Source: Alphaproteobacteria bacterium RIFCSPHIGHO2_01_FULL_41_14 (GTDB lineage Bacteria; Pseudomonadota; Alphaproteobacteria; UBA7879; UBA5542). Taken from it: DNA of 64,000 nucleotides. The translations under genes and the position numbers were made by a program. Of the stretch, positions 24,915-34,716 are shown in pieces (the stretch's first letter is position 1; each line of letters starts with the position of its first letter). Where the stretch lies: NCBI GenBank assembly GCA_001767855.1, contig MEMF01000002.1, positions 266,001 through 330,000 on the forward strand, given 5' to 3'. A model generated the notes under the pieces. It searched no databases. It saw only the letters and a program-made list of their open reading frames with translations, and was not told where the DNA came from.

Positions 24915-27443
24915 ATGAGCGACAAAGAAAAAGATCAAGTTTCAACAGAGAAGAAGCCTTTGACGCTGTCGCGGAAGATTGATCTTAAGGATTTAACAGA
25001 GACCCAATCTCGACAGTCCTCAAAAGGGGGGCGCACGGTTATCGTAGAGGTCAAAAAAAATAGATCTCTTCTAGATCGCAAGCCAGAAACACCGGCAGAA
25101 AGGTCTGGACTCAGATCCTCTAAACCTGTTTTGAGGGTGCGTGAAAAATTCAGTCAGGAGACGTCAGAGGCGGAACATGAGTCGGTTGTCTTAAGGGCAC
25201 AGGGAAAAAAGCTCACCGATCAAGAAAGAGAAGCCCGATTAAAGGCACTGCAAGATGCTTCCAAGTATATGGAAGAACAGGCGGCGCAATCTAATCTTTC
25301 GTCCAAGCGCGCTGCAGAATTACGCCAATTATCAGAAGAAAATCGCAAGCAAAAAGAAGAATTAGAACTCTCTCTCAAGCAAGAGGCTGAAGAGGAAGAG
25401 GCTGCTGTTTCATCGACAACACAGACAGAAACAGTCGGTACGGATAAAGAAAAAGAAGGTCTTCGAAAAGCGCGTGAACGGGAAGAAGACGACGCGGCCG
25501 CGCGGCCAGCTGTGATTAAGCGCCAAGATGAACGGCGTCTCACAAAAATTAGCGTTTCAGATGTGGTGATCGATAGTGAAGGGGGTGAAGATACGTATCA
25601 GCGCCGCCGGACACGCAGTCTTGCCGCCATCAAGCGTGCCCGTGAAAAAGAAAGACTAAAATTATTGCGCCAACAAATGGTGCAAGAAAAAATTTCTCGA
25701 GATGTCACGATCCCAGAGGCGATTACCATCCAAGATCTGGCTAATCGGATGGCTGAAAAAGTATCTGATGTGATCAAATGTTTTATGAAAATGGGAACCA
25801 TGGTCACTATTACTCAATCCGTGGATGCGGATACAGCTCAGCTGATTGCAGAAGAGATGGGCCACAAAGTCAAGCGTGTGTCGGATGCTGACATCGAAGA
25901 GGTTCTCCTGGAAGAGCCAGATGCGGAAGGTGCCTTGGAGTCTCGTCCTCCTGTTGTGACCATCATGGGGCACGTGGATCATGGAAAAACGTCTTTGTTG
26001 GATGCGTTGCGCACCACCGATGTGGTTGCGGGAGAAGCGGGTGGCATTACCCAGCATATTGGCGCCTATCAGGTAACCTTACCCTCTCATCAAAAAATTA
26101 CCTTTATTGATACACCAGGGCATGCAGCGTTTACCGAGATGCGGTCTCGCGGCGCCAATGTGACAGATATTGTGGTTTTGGTGGTAGCAGCGGATGATGG
26201 GATCAAAGAACAAACCGTGGAAGCCATTAATCACGCCAAAGCAGCCAAAGTACCCCTTATCGTTGCTATTAACAAAATTGATAAACCGGGCGCAAATCCA
26301 GAGAGAGTGCGTCAGGAACTCATGCAGCACGGCATCTTCCTTGAAGAACTGGGTGGAGACGTCTTATCCGTGGAAGTGTCAGCTCTTCAAAAGAAAAATC
26401 TCGATAAGCTCGAAGAGACCATTTTGCTTCAAGCCGAAATGGCGCACTTACGGGCGAATCCCCATCGGTCTGCGTCAGGTGTTGTGGTGGAGTCTCGTTT
26501 AGAAAAAGGTCGTGGCCCTGTGGTGACGACGCTCATCCAAAAAGGAACGTTAAAAGCGGGTGATTTCTTTGTGGCTGGTTCTGAGTGGGGCCGCGTACGC
26601 GTGCTCTTAAATGACCATGGAAAGCCGTTGAATACGGCGGGCCCTTCCATGCCTGTGGAAATCATAGGCTTTAATGGCTTGCCTGCGGCGGGAGATATTT
26701 TCTCCGTGACGCAAGAGGAATCAAAGGCGCGTGAAATTGCCGAATATCGTCGCCATAAGAAAAAAGAAAAACAAGCAGCCCTGTTGGATAAAAAGAAGAT
26801 GGATAATCTCTTTTCCAAGAAGGGAGCCCATAGAGAGCTCGCTATTTTGATCAAAGGAGACGTGCAGGGGTCAGTGGAGGCCATCGCGTCCAGCTTGATG
26901 AAACTCAGAACGGAAGAGGTCTCTGTCCTCGTCCTTCACAGTGGCGTAGGGGAAGTAAATGAAACGGATGTTTCATTGGCGAATGCGTCGAATGCTTTGA
27001 TTGTGAGCTTTAATGTGAAGGCCAATGCCCAGGCACGGGAACTTGCCCAACGGGAAGGGATTGAACTCCGCACCTACTCCATTATTTACGATATTATTAC
27101 CGATGTGAAAGATCTCTTAGGCGGGCTTCTTTCACCCATCCTTAATGAGAAGTATTTGGGGCGCGCAGAGGTGAGAAGAATATTTAAGATTTCAAGGCTG
27201 GGGCACGTGGCGGGTTGTTATGTGTCAGATGGCGTGATTAAAAAATCGGGCAAAGTCCGTCTGATGCGTGCAGGCGAGATGATCTTCGAAGGCCGTATTA
27301 AAACGCTGAAGCGGACAACGGATGAAGCCAAGGAAGTGAAGAGCGGGTTTGAATGTGGTATTTTGCTTGAAGGGTTTAATGACATTCACGAGGGCGACAT
27401 AATCGAATGTTCTGAAATAGAACGGATTGCGCGTACTCTTTAA
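24915..27443 (+). CDS. infB: Translation initiation factor IF-2
   Basis: IF-2 places initiator tRNA on the 30S subunit and drives subunit joining. At 842 residues the layout is: a charged Lys/Glu/Arg-rich N-terminal extension (to about 240), the IF2_N fold ([18 protein letters not shown], about 270-287), the G domain with GHVDHGKTS (about 350), DTPGHAAFT and NKIDKPG, then domains II-IV. The start MSDKEKDQ at 24915 is preferred over an in-frame TTG at 24897. It is cotranscribed with nusA. Confidence 0.96.
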   Translation: MSDKEKDQVSTEKKPLTLSRKIDLKDLTETQSRQSSKGGRTVIVEVKKNRSLLDRKPETPAERSGLRSSKPVLRVREKFSQETSEAEHESVVLRAQGKKLTDQEREARLKALQDASKYMEEQAAQSNLSSKRAAELRQLSEENRKQKEELELSLKQEAEEEEAAVSSTTQTETVGTDKEKEGLRKAREREEDDAAARPAVIKRQDERRLTKISVSDVVIDSEGGEDTYQRRRTRSLAAIKRAREKERLKLLRQQMVQEKISRDVTIPEAITIQDLANRMAEKVSDVIKCFMKMGTMVTITQSVDADTAQLIAEEMGHKVKRVSDADIEEVLLEEPDAEGALESRPPVVTIMGHVDHGKTSLLDALRTTDVVAGEAGGITQHIGAYQVTLPSHQKITFIDTPGHAAFTEMRSRGANVTDIVVLVVAADDGIKEQTVEAINHAKAAKVPLIVAINKIDKPGANPERVRQELMQHGIFLEELGGDVLSVEVSALQKKNLDKLEETILLQAEMAHLRANPHRSASGVVVESRLEKGRGPVVTTLIQKGTLKAGDFFVAGSEWGRVRVLLNDHGKPLNTAGPSMPVEIIGFNGLPAAGDIFSVTQEESKAREIAEYRRHKKKEKQAALLDKKKMDNLFSKKGAHRELAILIKGDVQGSVEAIASSLMKLRTEEVSVLVLHSGVGEVNETDVSLANASNALIVSFNVKANAQARELAQREGIELRTYSIIYDIITDVKDLLGGLLSPILNEKYLGRAEVRRIFKISRLGHVAGCYVSDGVIKKSGKVRLMRAGEMIFEGRIKTLKRTTDEAKEVKSGFECGILLEGFNDIHEGDIIECSEIERIARTL

Positions 27444-27484
27444 CAGCTCTATAGTAATCAGTAAAAATCGGGAGGTACGAGATT

Positions 27485-28090
27485 TTGATTGATCATCATT
27501 TTTTAAATAGTCCTTTTCCTATTCTTGTTTTAATAGGGAGTTATTTCTTAGGCACCATTCCGTTTGGGCTTTTGTTTACCAAATGGGCGGGAAAAGGAGA
27601 CATTCGTACTATTGGGTCTGGCAATATTGGGGCCACCAATGTGCTCCGCACTGGCAATAAATTTTTAGCTTTAGCGACATTTTTCTGTGATGCTCTCAAA
27701 GGATATGGGGCGGTTTATCTGGGTGAACGATTCCAGGTTCAGGATTTTGCGGCCGTGGCCGTTATTCTCGGACACATGTTTCCCATTTGGCTCAAGTTTA
27801 AAGGCGGTAAGGGTGTTGCGACCTATGGGGGTATTTTATTCGGCCTCTCTGTTCCCTTGGGGGCTCAAGCGGTTTTGGCTTGGGTGAGCTTTGCGTTGAT
27901 CTTTGGGTACTCGTCTCTAGCTGCGTTATTGGCAGCTCTGTTGGTGCCGTTTACGGTCTGGATTTGGAGTTACGGAGAACCCCTTCTTTATACCACGGGA
28001 GCCTTAAGCGTTCTGTTAATCCTCAAGCACTACGAAAATATCTTGAGGTTGATCAAAGGGAAAGAACCCAAGATTGGACAGAAGGGGTAG
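27485..28090 (+). CDS. plsY: Acyl-phosphate glycerol-3-phosphate acyltransferase PlsY
   Basis: PlsY is the inner-membrane enzyme that makes lysophosphatidic acid from acyl-phosphate, the first phospholipid step. It has 201 residues with about five membrane segments. Family motifs are present: GSGNIGATNVLR (about 43-54), a second motif KFKGGKGVAT (about 102-111), and a Gly/Lys-rich end. The start is TTG at 27485 behind GGGAGGTACGAGA. It lies 41 bases after infB. Confidence 0.93.
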   Translation: MIDHHFLNSPFPILVLIGSYFLGTIPFGLLFTKWAGKGDIRTIGSGNIGATNVLRTGNKFLALATFFCDALKGYGAVYLGERFQVQDFAAVAVILGHMFPIWLKFKGGKGVATYGGILFGLSVPLGAQAVLAWVSFALIFGYSSLAALLAALLVPFTVWIWSYGEPLLYTTGALSVLLILKHYENILRLIKGKEPKIGQKG

Positions 28091-28121
28091 CTCCTAAAAT
28101 TGGTTCGGTAGAAGGACTACA

Positions 28122-28586
28122 ATGAAAAAGGTAACCACAATACTCTTTCTTCTGTGCCTCGGTATAAATTCCTTTGGTGCTGCTCAAAATCCTGATAGTC
28201 TTAATGAAAAGTTTCGCTCAGCAATGGTTCCTCTTCGCCCAGCTCCCCCCTGTCACCTTCAGCGAATAGAGGGGGAGGGATATGTTGATTATGGGTTGGG
28301 AATAAATCCAAAAGGGGCGTGGGAGATATCCATTTGCGACCTGACAGAGGTTGCTCCCCATTTTCATAAAACAATGGAATCCCATTTTATCGTTCTAGAA
28401 GGAATCGCTCTTGTGACGTTGGATGGGAAGTCTCAAATTTTAACTCCAGGACAACATATCCATATAGGCAAGAAAGTTGTTCATGCAATCAAATCAGCGG
28501 ATCCAGCCACTTCTGTTCGATTTCTCTGTTCAATGTTTCCTGCGTATGATCCAACAGATTACCATCTGCTTTCAGCGACTTTATAA
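28122..28586 (+). CDS. Exported cupin-domain protein
   Basis: The 154-residue protein has a signal peptide (MKKVTTILFLLCLGINSFGA). A single cupin barrel is visible: motif 1 PHFHKTMESHFIVLEG (HxHxxxE...G) and motif 2 LTPGQHIHIGKKVVHAI. These His and Glu residues usually bind a metal. The substrate cannot be told. It follows plsY by 31 bases on the same strand and is probably the last gene of that operon. Confidence 0.75.
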   Translation: MKKVTTILFLLCLGINSFGAAQNPDSLNEKFRSAMVPLRPAPPCHLQRIEGEGYVDYGLGINPKGAWEISICDLTEVAPHFHKTMESHFIVLEGIALVTLDGKSQILTPGQHIHIGKKVVHAIKSADPATSVRFLCSMFPAYDPTDYHLLSATL

Positions 28587-28717
28587 TTCGCAGGGGTTAG
28601 AGGTCAGCCCTTGTTTCATATAAATTCTGTGATCCCCTCTCACCGTCTGTCGCCCTCGGTGACAAGCGGGGGCCCAGTCTTTCTTCTGACTATTTTCGTT
28701 GTGTGGGTTCATTTGCT

Positions 28718-28743
28718 GGATTTCCGCCTCCGCGGGAATGAGA
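28718..28743. repeat. Dispersed palindromic repeat, copy at 28.7 kb
   Basis: TGGATTTCCGCCTCCGCGGG-AATGA is a slightly decayed version of the palindrome class seen at 38840-38920 and 62526-62605 (TGGATCCCCG...CGGGGATGA / ATTCCC-N8-GGGAAT). It lies in a 185-base gap that otherwise shows only a weak stem near 28640-28665. Confidence 0.6.
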
Positions 28744-28771
28744 GGGAAAGGATAGAAAAGGGCGTGGCTTT

Positions 28772-29533
28772 TTAAAACTCCAGCCACTTCTTCCCGAATT
28801 GTTCTTTGATGACTTTTTCAGGCACTTCTTCCAGATCATGTTCTTTCAGTGCGCCTAATTGAAAAGGTCCATAACTCAGACGAATAAGTCGATTCACCAC
28901 GTGGCCCAAGTGCCCCATGATTTTGCGGATTTCTTGATTCTTACCTTCGGTGAGGCTGACTTTGATCCAGCTGTTGGCGCCGGATCCTTGAACTTTTTCG
29001 AGGGACGCAATGACAGATCCATACTGAACGCCATCCACTTTAATACCATTTTTGAGGTTTTTCAGAGCGACTTCTGACGGGGTTCCAAAGACGCGCACTT
29101 TATACCGCCGAACCCACCCTGTGCTGGGCAGCTCGAGATGGCGGGTCAAGGCACCACTGTTGGTCATGAGAAGCAATCCCTCCGAGTTATAGTCAAGACG
29201 TCCCACAGACACGAGGCGGGGTAGTTTGGGATAACGCCTTTCGATATCGTCGAAAATAGTGTCTCTGTTTTTGGGATCTTTTCGAGAACACATGAGCCCT
29301 GTGGGCTTGTAGTATTTCCACAGTCTCACGCCCTCTTGGTGGGGAAGGGCTTCTCCATCCACCAAGATTTTATCGGAGCTCTGAACATTGTGGGCAGGGG
29401 AGGTGAGCACCACACCGTTCACAGAGACACGACCCTGAAGCACGTAACCCTCTGCTTCCCGGCGGGAACAAAGTCCGGATCGGGCAATGACCTTAGCAAT
29501 CCGATCAGAGGGAAGATTAGGATCGGCAGGCAT
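28772..29533 (-). CDS. rluB: RluB/RsuA-family rRNA pseudouridine synthase
   Basis: The family isomerises a uridine in rRNA. An S4 RNA-binding domain (RIAKVIARSGLCSRREAEGYV, then GRVSVNG) is followed by the catalytic domain with GRLDYNSEGLLLMTN, whose Asp is the catalytic residue. The start at 29533 (MPADPNLPSDR) gives 253 residues and overlaps the upstream gene by 17 bases. Longer starts at 29578 or 29587 are possible. RluB (23S U2605) is the likeliest subfamily, but RsuA or RluE cannot be excluded. It is the last gene of the minus-strand operon. Confidence 0.85.
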   Translation of the reverse strand: MPADPNLPSDRIAKVIARSGLCSRREAEGYVLQGRVSVNGVVLTSPAHNVQSSDKILVDGEALPHQEGVRLWKYYKPTGLMCSRKDPKNRDTIFDDIERRYPKLPRLVSVGRLDYNSEGLLLMTNSGALTRHLELPSTGWVRRYKVRVFGTPSEVALKNLKNGIKVDGVQYGSVIASLEKVQGSGANSWIKVSLTEGKNQEIRKIMGHLGHVVNRLIRLSYGPFQLGALKEHDLEEVPEKVIKEQFGKKWLEF

Positions 29534-30239
29534 GGATGAAGGCTTTAATGAGTAGCGTATCTGCGTCTGAAATTTCATATTCGGCATGCCACTCGACCCC
29601 CAGGCAAAATTTTTCTCTGGGGACTTCGATGGCTTCTATAATGCCATCTGGCGCCACGGCTGACACAACGACTCCCTTTCCAATGGTTTTTATAGATTGA
29701 TGGTGACGAGAGTTGACCTCGACGGTTGTCCGATTCCCCAGAATTTTGGAGAGCTGCGTGTGGGGGGTGATCTCTATGGAATGAGAGGGTAAATGCATTT
29801 CTTCTGGGGTCTGGAAATGGTTGAGTGAATGAGGCTTCTCTGTGGGAATATCTAGAAAAAGAGTGCCTCCATACAGATAATTGATGACTTGCATCCCTGC
29901 ACAAATACCAAAGACGGGCATCTTTCTTTTGAGAGCCTCTTTCACCAACAGAAAATCAAATTTCGAGCGTTGGTGGGAGATCTTCAAAGGGATGGTGAGA
30001 GGCATCTCTTGACCAAACAAGGTGGGATCGTAATCGTTCCCGCCTGTCATGAGGACACCGTCTACGAGATCAAGCACCGCATCCACATCTAAATTAGAAG
30101 AGGGAAGAGCAATGGGAGTGCCCCCATTTTTATAGATAGCCGCGATATATTTTTCAGTAAGCGCATGATACGGGCGAACAGAATATCCGCCTCCTTTTTC
30201 TTCAAAATCTAAATTAAGGCCGATAACAGGTTTTCTCAT
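29517..30239 (-). CDS. Class I glutamine amidotransferase-like hydrolase (PuuD family)
   Basis: The protein resembles gamma-glutamyl-GABA hydrolases. The start at 30239 (MRKPVIGLNLDF) gives 240 residues. The nucleophile elbow is GICAGMQ (Cys in the middle), an oxyanion Gly pair lies in MTGGNDYDP, and the His of GVEWHAEY completes the triad. The alignment to PuuD is good, but the real substrate (gamma-glutamyl amine or a peptidoglycan/folate conjugate) is not evident, as no putrescine genes are nearby. It begins four bases after cysS ends. Confidence 0.8.
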   Translation of the reverse strand: MRKPVIGLNLDFEEKGGGYSVRPYHALTEKYIAAIYKNGGTPIALPSSNLDVDAVLDLVDGVLMTGGNDYDPTLFGQEMPLTIPLKISHQRSKFDFLLVKEALKRKMPVFGICAGMQVINYLYGGTLFLDIPTEKPHSLNHFQTPEEMHLPSHSIEITPHTQLSKILGNRTTVEVNSRHHQSIKTIGKGVVVSAVAPDGIIEAIEVPREKFCLGVEWHAEYEISDADTLLIKAFIHACRS

Positions 30240-30243
30240 GATC

Positions 30244-31617
30244 TTACTTTCGCTTCCAGGTTGTTCCTTTGGAACTGTCTTCCAAAAGGATACCAGATTT
30301 CTCAAGCTGTTGTCGAATCTGATCGCTGGTCACAAAATCTTTGGCGAGCCGGGCGTTGACCCGTTTTTGGATGAGAGTGTCAATTTCGGCATTCGACAAT
30401 CCCTGGGTGTGACCTTGACCCTGGAACCACTCTGCAGAACTCTGACCAAAGAAGCCCATGAGCTGGCCGCCCGCTTTCAGCTGGCGCTGGAGTTGTTTTT
30501 TTTCTGTCTGGTCAGTTGTTTTATGAATCTGAGACACAAGGGCGTGTAAGACCGTGAACGCTTCGGGGACATTCAAATCATCCTTCAAAGCCTCTAGAAT
30601 AGAGAGGGGGATTTCTGTATCAGGAGGAGCGTCATCACATCCTTCGAGCGCTGTGTAAAACCGATCTAAAATATTTTTGCTTTGGGTGATGGTCTCGTCT
30701 CGCCAATCGAGGGGCTGACGATAGTGAGCCGACAACAAGGTAAGGCGGATGACTTCTCCAGACACCTGGGCCAAGAGATCTTTGACGGTAAAAAAATTTC
30801 CAAGAGATTTGGACATCTTTTCGCCATTGACGATGAGATGCCCGTTGTGCATCCACACTTTTGCCAAAGGGGCGCCATGGTGGGCACACTCACTTTGGGC
30901 AATTTCGTTTTCGTGGTGGGGGAAAATAAGGTCAATCCCGCCCCCATGGATATCGAAGGTGATGCCGAGGTGCTTTTCAGCCATAGCGGAGCATTCGATG
31001 TGCCAGCCAGGACGGCCGCGTCCCCAGGGACTCTCCCATCCAGGTTGCTCAGGGGTGGAGGGTTTCCACAAAACGAAATCTTGGGGATTTTTTTTGTAGG
31101 GAGCCACTTCGACGCGGGCGCCGGCAATCTGATCGTCTAACTTGAGGCGTGAGAGTTTGCCGTAGGACAGGTTCTTGGCCACATCAAAGAGCACATGTTC
31201 GGATGCCACATAGGCAAACCCTTCATCAATCAATGTTTGCATCATCCGTTGCATCTCGGGGATATGGTCTGTCGCCCAGGCGGTGAGGGTGGGGCGCAGG
31301 ATACCCAAGGCATCCATATCCTCATGAAAATAAGTGGTTGTTTTCGTGGTGAGGTTGCTGATGGAGACATTATTCTCTGCTGCCGCTTTGATAATCTTAT
31401 CATCGATGTCGGTGATATTCCGAGCGTAGGTCACTTGGGGATACAGGTGTTGTAGAATGCGAAACAGAATATCAAAAACCACATAGCATCTGGCGTTTCC
31501 AATGTGAGCGCGGTCATACACGGTGGGGCCGCACACATAAAACCGCACATGATGAGGGTCTAGGGGAACAAAAGGCTTTCGCTCACGCGTTAAGGTATTA
31601 TAAAGCGTGAGCGTCAT
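30244..31617 (-). CDS. cysS: Cysteinyl-tRNA synthetase
   Basis: CysS charges tRNA-Cys. It has 457 residues, typical. The HIGH-type signature appears as AHIGNARCYVVFD just after GPTVYDR (about residues 30-48), and the KMSKS loop as GEKMSKSLGNF. Zinc-binding Cys and His residues (CGPTVY, ECSAM) are present. Its ATG overlaps the gltX stop by four bases (ATGA), so the two are coupled. Confidence 0.97.
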   Translation of the reverse strand: MTLTLYNTLTRERKPFVPLDPHHVRFYVCGPTVYDRAHIGNARCYVVFDILFRILQHLYPQVTYARNITDIDDKIIKAAAENNVSISNLTTKTTTYFHEDMDALGILRPTLTAWATDHIPEMQRMMQTLIDEGFAYVASEHVLFDVAKNLSYGKLSRLKLDDQIAGARVEVAPYKKNPQDFVLWKPSTPEQPGWESPWGRGRPGWHIECSAMAEKHLGITFDIHGGGIDLIFPHHENEIAQSECAHHGAPLAKVWMHNGHLIVNGEKMSKSLGNFFTVKDLLAQVSGEVIRLTLLSAHYRQPLDWRDETITQSKNILDRFYTALEGCDDAPPDTEIPLSILEALKDDLNVPEAFTVLHALVSQIHKTTDQTEKKQLQRQLKAGGQLMGFFGQSSAEWFQGQGHTQGLSNAEIDTLIQKRVNARLAKDFVTSDQIRQQLEKSGILLEDSSKGTTWKRK

Positions 31618-32951
31618 TTGAGGGCGCCTCTGAGCCGTTCATGGGCGATGTCCGGGCCCATGAGCCACAGGATGGTCTTCAGTTCAGGACCATGCTCTTG
31701 ACCTGTTAAGGCTTGGCGCAAGGGTTGGAACAAAGACTTCCCTTTTCGATCCGTCGTTTGCTGCAGAAGGGTTTTCCAGCCTTCCCACGGATTCTCTGTC
31801 CAAGGACCGACAGGCAACCTATCTTTGGCGTGTGTGATGAAGGCCACGTCTTCTGGGGAAATGCGCGTTTCAACTTGGCCACGGCAGACAAACCACCAGT
31901 CGGAAAGATCAGATAAAGTCTTCAGGTTGGGTCGCACCGCTTCCCAAAAAGATTTGTCCAAATGGGGAAAGTGACTTTGTTTTAAAGCCTCTTCATACGA
32001 CATATGGTGGATGAGTTTCTCGTTGAGGGTCTGCAACTCATCCGTGGAAAATTTAGGGGTTGCTCGCGAGAATTTCTTAATGTCAAAGGTGGTCATCAGT
32101 TCGTCCAGAGTTTGGACTGGCTGCACAGAATCGGACGTCCCAATCTTGGCAAGTAAGCTGTTAATGGCCATGGGCAAAATGCCCTTCTCGCGGAAATCGC
32201 GAATGCTTTCTGTCCCGAGTCGCTTTGATAGTTGGCTGCCTTCCGCACCTTGTAACAGAGAGAGATGCCCAAAGGTCAGCGTGTTTTTGGGTAGCCCCAA
32301 GGCCTCCCATACCTGTACCTGAACGGCTGTATTCGTCAGATGATCTTCGCCTCGAATGATGTGCGTGATCTTTGTGTCCATATCATCCACTACAGACGCA
32401 AAGGTATACAAAACAACCCCATCCTCACGAATGAGTACCGGGTCGCTGAGATTTCTGCCCTCGAAATGGAGAGGGCCGCGGACCATGTCATTCCATTCGA
32501 TAGCTTCGTCTTTTATCAAGAAGCGCCAATGGGGTTTTCTGCCTTCTTTTTCGTAGGCCTGCCTTTGTGGGCCTGTCAAGGTTAAAGCGGCTCGGTCATA
32601 GAGAGGGGGTAACCCCTGGGCTGCTTGACGTTTGCGTTTGAACTCGAGTTCTTCGGAGGTTTCATAGCAGGGATAAAGATGGCCTTCTTTTTTCAAAATG
32701 TCGGCAACCTCGGCATAACGGGCCATGCGATCAGACTGTTTTATGTAGTCGTCGTAATCAAGCCCCAGCCAAGCGAGGTCTTCCAGCAGCGCCCGTTCGT
32801 ATTTCTTTTCGCTTCTTTCAAGGTCTGTATCGTCTAGGCGCAGCAGAAAGATTCCCTTCTGAGCGCGGGTAAAAAGCCAATTCACCAGAAGGGTGCGGCA
32901 ATTCCCCACATGGATATAGCCGGTGGGACTGGGGGCAAAGCGGGTTTTCAT
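31614..32951 (-). CDS. gltX: Glutamyl-tRNA synthetase (copy 1)
   Basis: This class I synthetase carries SPTGYIHVGNCRT (HIGH signature, about residues 7-19) and a KLSKR loop in the altered form QLSKRLG. At 445 residues it is slightly short. A second gltX lies at 51962-53389. Alphaproteobacteria often keep two GluRS paralogues with different tRNA preference (tRNA-Glu and tRNA-Gln, the latter then amidated by GatCAB). Which copy does which cannot be decided here. Its start overlaps the upstream transferase gene by four bases. Confidence 0.93.
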   Translation of the reverse strand: MKTRFAPSPTGYIHVGNCRTLLVNWLFTRAQKGIFLLRLDDTDLERSEKKYERALLEDLAWLGLDYDDYIKQSDRMARYAEVADILKKEGHLYPCYETSEELEFKRKRQAAQGLPPLYDRAALTLTGPQRQAYEKEGRKPHWRFLIKDEAIEWNDMVRGPLHFEGRNLSDPVLIREDGVVLYTFASVVDDMDTKITHIIRGEDHLTNTAVQVQVWEALGLPKNTLTFGHLSLLQGAEGSQLSKRLGTESIRDFREKGILPMAINSLLAKIGTSDSVQPVQTLDELMTTFDIKKFSRATPKFSTDELQTLNEKLIHHMSYEEALKQSHFPHLDKSFWEAVRPNLKTLSDLSDWWFVCRGQVETRISPEDVAFITHAKDRLPVGPWTENPWEGWKTLLQQTTDRKGKSLFQPLRQALTGQEHGPELKTILWLMGPDIAHERLRGALK

Positions 32952-34036
32952 TTCTGTTTTTTCCTAGAACGTCGGGCCAGGGCAAATTTGCGTCGGACGG
33001 CACGAACGATCCAATAATGATAACTTGCCATTAATAAAAAATAAGGCAAGAAAAGTAAAACTTGATTGGTTGGTTGTATATACTGCATACCAATCGCTCC
33101 GATTCCTTGTATCACAGCCATCCCTAAATGAAAACAAGTGACTTGCGCATGACTATATCCCAAGCGGTTTAAAAGCTGAAAAAGATGGGTACGATGGGCA
33201 AGCCAGAAGGGCTCACGGCGCCAAATACGACGAAGAACCGTGGCGCTTACATCGTAAATAAAAGAAAAGAAAAGAAGAGGGACAGTATAAACGGACAACG
33301 TCATGTGGGCGAGGTGGGTTTCTTGACTGGGGACCAACAGCATTACTGCCCATATGAGCCCTATAAACTGGCTCCCCACATCCCCCATAAAAATCTTGGC
33401 TTTGGGGAAGTTGAACACAAAGAATCCGAGAGTTGAAAACCCAAGACTCAAGCTGACATAGAAAAGGGCTTTTTCTCCCAAAAGGATTCCAATCAGGCTA
33501 CAGAAAAAGGAGGCTACCAAGGAAACGCCACTGGCCAGGCCATTTAAGCCGTCCATAAAGTTAAATACGTTCATAAAGAAGATAATCCAGAATACGGTCA
33601 GCACACTTCCTAACGCCCCGAGATTAAGGATACCAATGAAAGGGAGGGGCAGCAGATGGAGTGTGAGTCCCGTACTGATGACAAACAAAGCGGTGATCAA
33701 TTGGATCAAAAATTTCTGACTAGAAGACAGCCGTTTTATATCGTCATAAAGAGAGACCAAGATAGTTAGGAAGGATCCTATGCCTAATAAAATGAGTTTT
33801 TCGGGAGAAATGTGGCCAAGTTTTCCCACGACATACAAAAAAGACATGGCCGAAAAGAATCCCACAATAATCCCCATCCCCCCGCTTTTAGGGGTGGCGG
33901 ATTTATGGGAAGACCGTCGGCTGGGAATATCCACAATGCCAATACGGATCATAAGACGGGTGACCAAAAGAGCAATCAGCACGGTGCCGAGTCCCATTAA
34001 CCAAATGTCAGGTGTGAAAAGCGCCTCTTGGATCAT
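32948..34036 (-). CDS. Undecaprenyl-phosphate sugar-1-phosphate transferase (WecA/MraY family)
   Basis: This polytopic membrane enzyme (about 10 hydrophobic segments) belongs to the GT4-like polyprenyl-phosphate transferase family. Motifs: DIPSRRSSHKSATPKSGG (about residues 35-52, substrate/prenyl-P site), a DD pair in SLYDDIKR, FMDGLNGLA, FMGDVGSQFIG, and the HRTHLFQLL loop. The wording fits WecA/WbpL-type enzymes that start O-antigen or capsule synthesis better than MraY. The start at 34036 follows GGGAAAG. It begins one base after the EVE gene ends. Confidence 0.8.
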   Translation of the reverse strand: MIQEALFTPDIWLMGLGTVLIALLVTRLMIRIGIVDIPSRRSSHKSATPKSGGMGIIVGFFSAMSFLYVVGKLGHISPEKLILLGIGSFLTILVSLYDDIKRLSSSQKFLIQLITALFVISTGLTLHLLPLPFIGILNLGALGSVLTVFWIIFFMNVFNFMDGLNGLASGVSLVASFFCSLIGILLGEKALFYVSLSLGFSTLGFFVFNFPKAKIFMGDVGSQFIGLIWAVMLLVPSQETHLAHMTLSVYTVPLLFFSFIYDVSATVLRRIWRREPFWLAHRTHLFQLLNRLGYSHAQVTCFHLGMAVIQGIGAIGMQYIQPTNQVLLFLPYFLLMASYHYWIVRAVRRKFALARRSRKKQK

Positions 34037-34037
34037 C

Positions 34038-34448
34038 TTAATTCTTTCCCAATTCAAGAATGATATCCCATTCTTCTTTTGTGACGGGCATCACGGAGAG
34101 TCGAGATTGGCGGATGAGGGCCATGTTTTTAAGGGCAGGGGTTGATTTGATTTGGGCTAACGTCACTGGTGTTTTGAGAGGCCGTACAGCAGACACATCC
34201 ACACATCCAAACTTGCCTGAGTCATCGGTGGGGTCAGGGTAATAGGGTTGAGCAACTTTGACGATACCCACAATTTCTTTGCCCTCATTGGAGTGATAAA
34301 AAAAGGCTAAATCGCCCCTCTTCATTTGCTTCATAAAGTTGCGGGCTTGATAGTTTCTGATGCCTGTCCAGTCTGTTTGCCCTCGAAGTTGCTGTGACCA
34401 CGACCAGGTGCTGGGTTCCGATTTTAAAAGCCAATAGTGTTGAGTCAT
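34038..34448 (-). CDS. EVE-domain protein
   Basis: The whole 136-residue protein is one EVE (PUA-like) domain of the thymocyte nuclear protein 1 type: YWLLKSEPSTWSW near the start, then GIRNYQARNFM and GDLAFFYHSN. EVE domains recognise modified bases in DNA or RNA. The protein probably binds a modified nucleic acid, but no target is indicated. It is the first gene of the minus-strand operon that continues through gltX and cysS. Confidence 0.88.
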   Translation of the reverse strand: MTQHYWLLKSEPSTWSWSQQLRGQTDWTGIRNYQARNFMKQMKRGDLAFFYHSNEGKEIVGIVKVAQPYYPDPTDDSGKFGCVDVSAVRPLKTPVTLAQIKSTPALKNMALIRQSRLSVMPVTKEEWDIILELGKN

Positions 34449-34531
34449 TTTTGCTGCGACTTTGTTTGCTTATAAAAGGAATATAAACGAAGAGGAGGGA
34501 GTATAAAATGAAAAAATGTTTTTTTGAGTTT

Positions 34532-34611
34532 GGGGCTGTCCTAGATAATCAATTAACCCAGATAAACCAATGGGTTTATAATGACTTTAATTGATTATCT
34601 GGGACAGCCCC
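34532..34611. repeat. 80-bp palindromic miniature element (MITE-like)
   Basis: GGGGCTGTCCTAGATAATC (from 34532) and its inverted counterpart ending GGGACAGCCCC (34611) form terminal repeats of about 25 bases with one mismatch. A nested stem AACCCA/TGGGTT sits in the middle, so the transcript would fold into a long hairpin. The same ends recur at 9179-9225 and 36624-36641, as expected for insertion-sequence termini. No transposase is encoded. Confidence 0.75.
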
Positions 34612-34716
34612 TAATATAATTGAGAGTTTTTAGCCCTTATCTAAATAGAAAAAGAAGAACAATTTCAACTGTTATTATTCTTGAGTTTTGTATAGACTTG
34701 TCAGAGGAGGGGATTA

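Noticed and set aside
25220..25543. Minus-strand open frame opposite the infB N-terminal region
   Set aside because: Its Ser/Arg-rich product is the complement of the charged Glu/Lys/Arg codons of IF-2.
30666..31140. Pair of overlapping open frames within cysS
   Set aside because: cysS is complete and conserved there, and the frames show no family signature.
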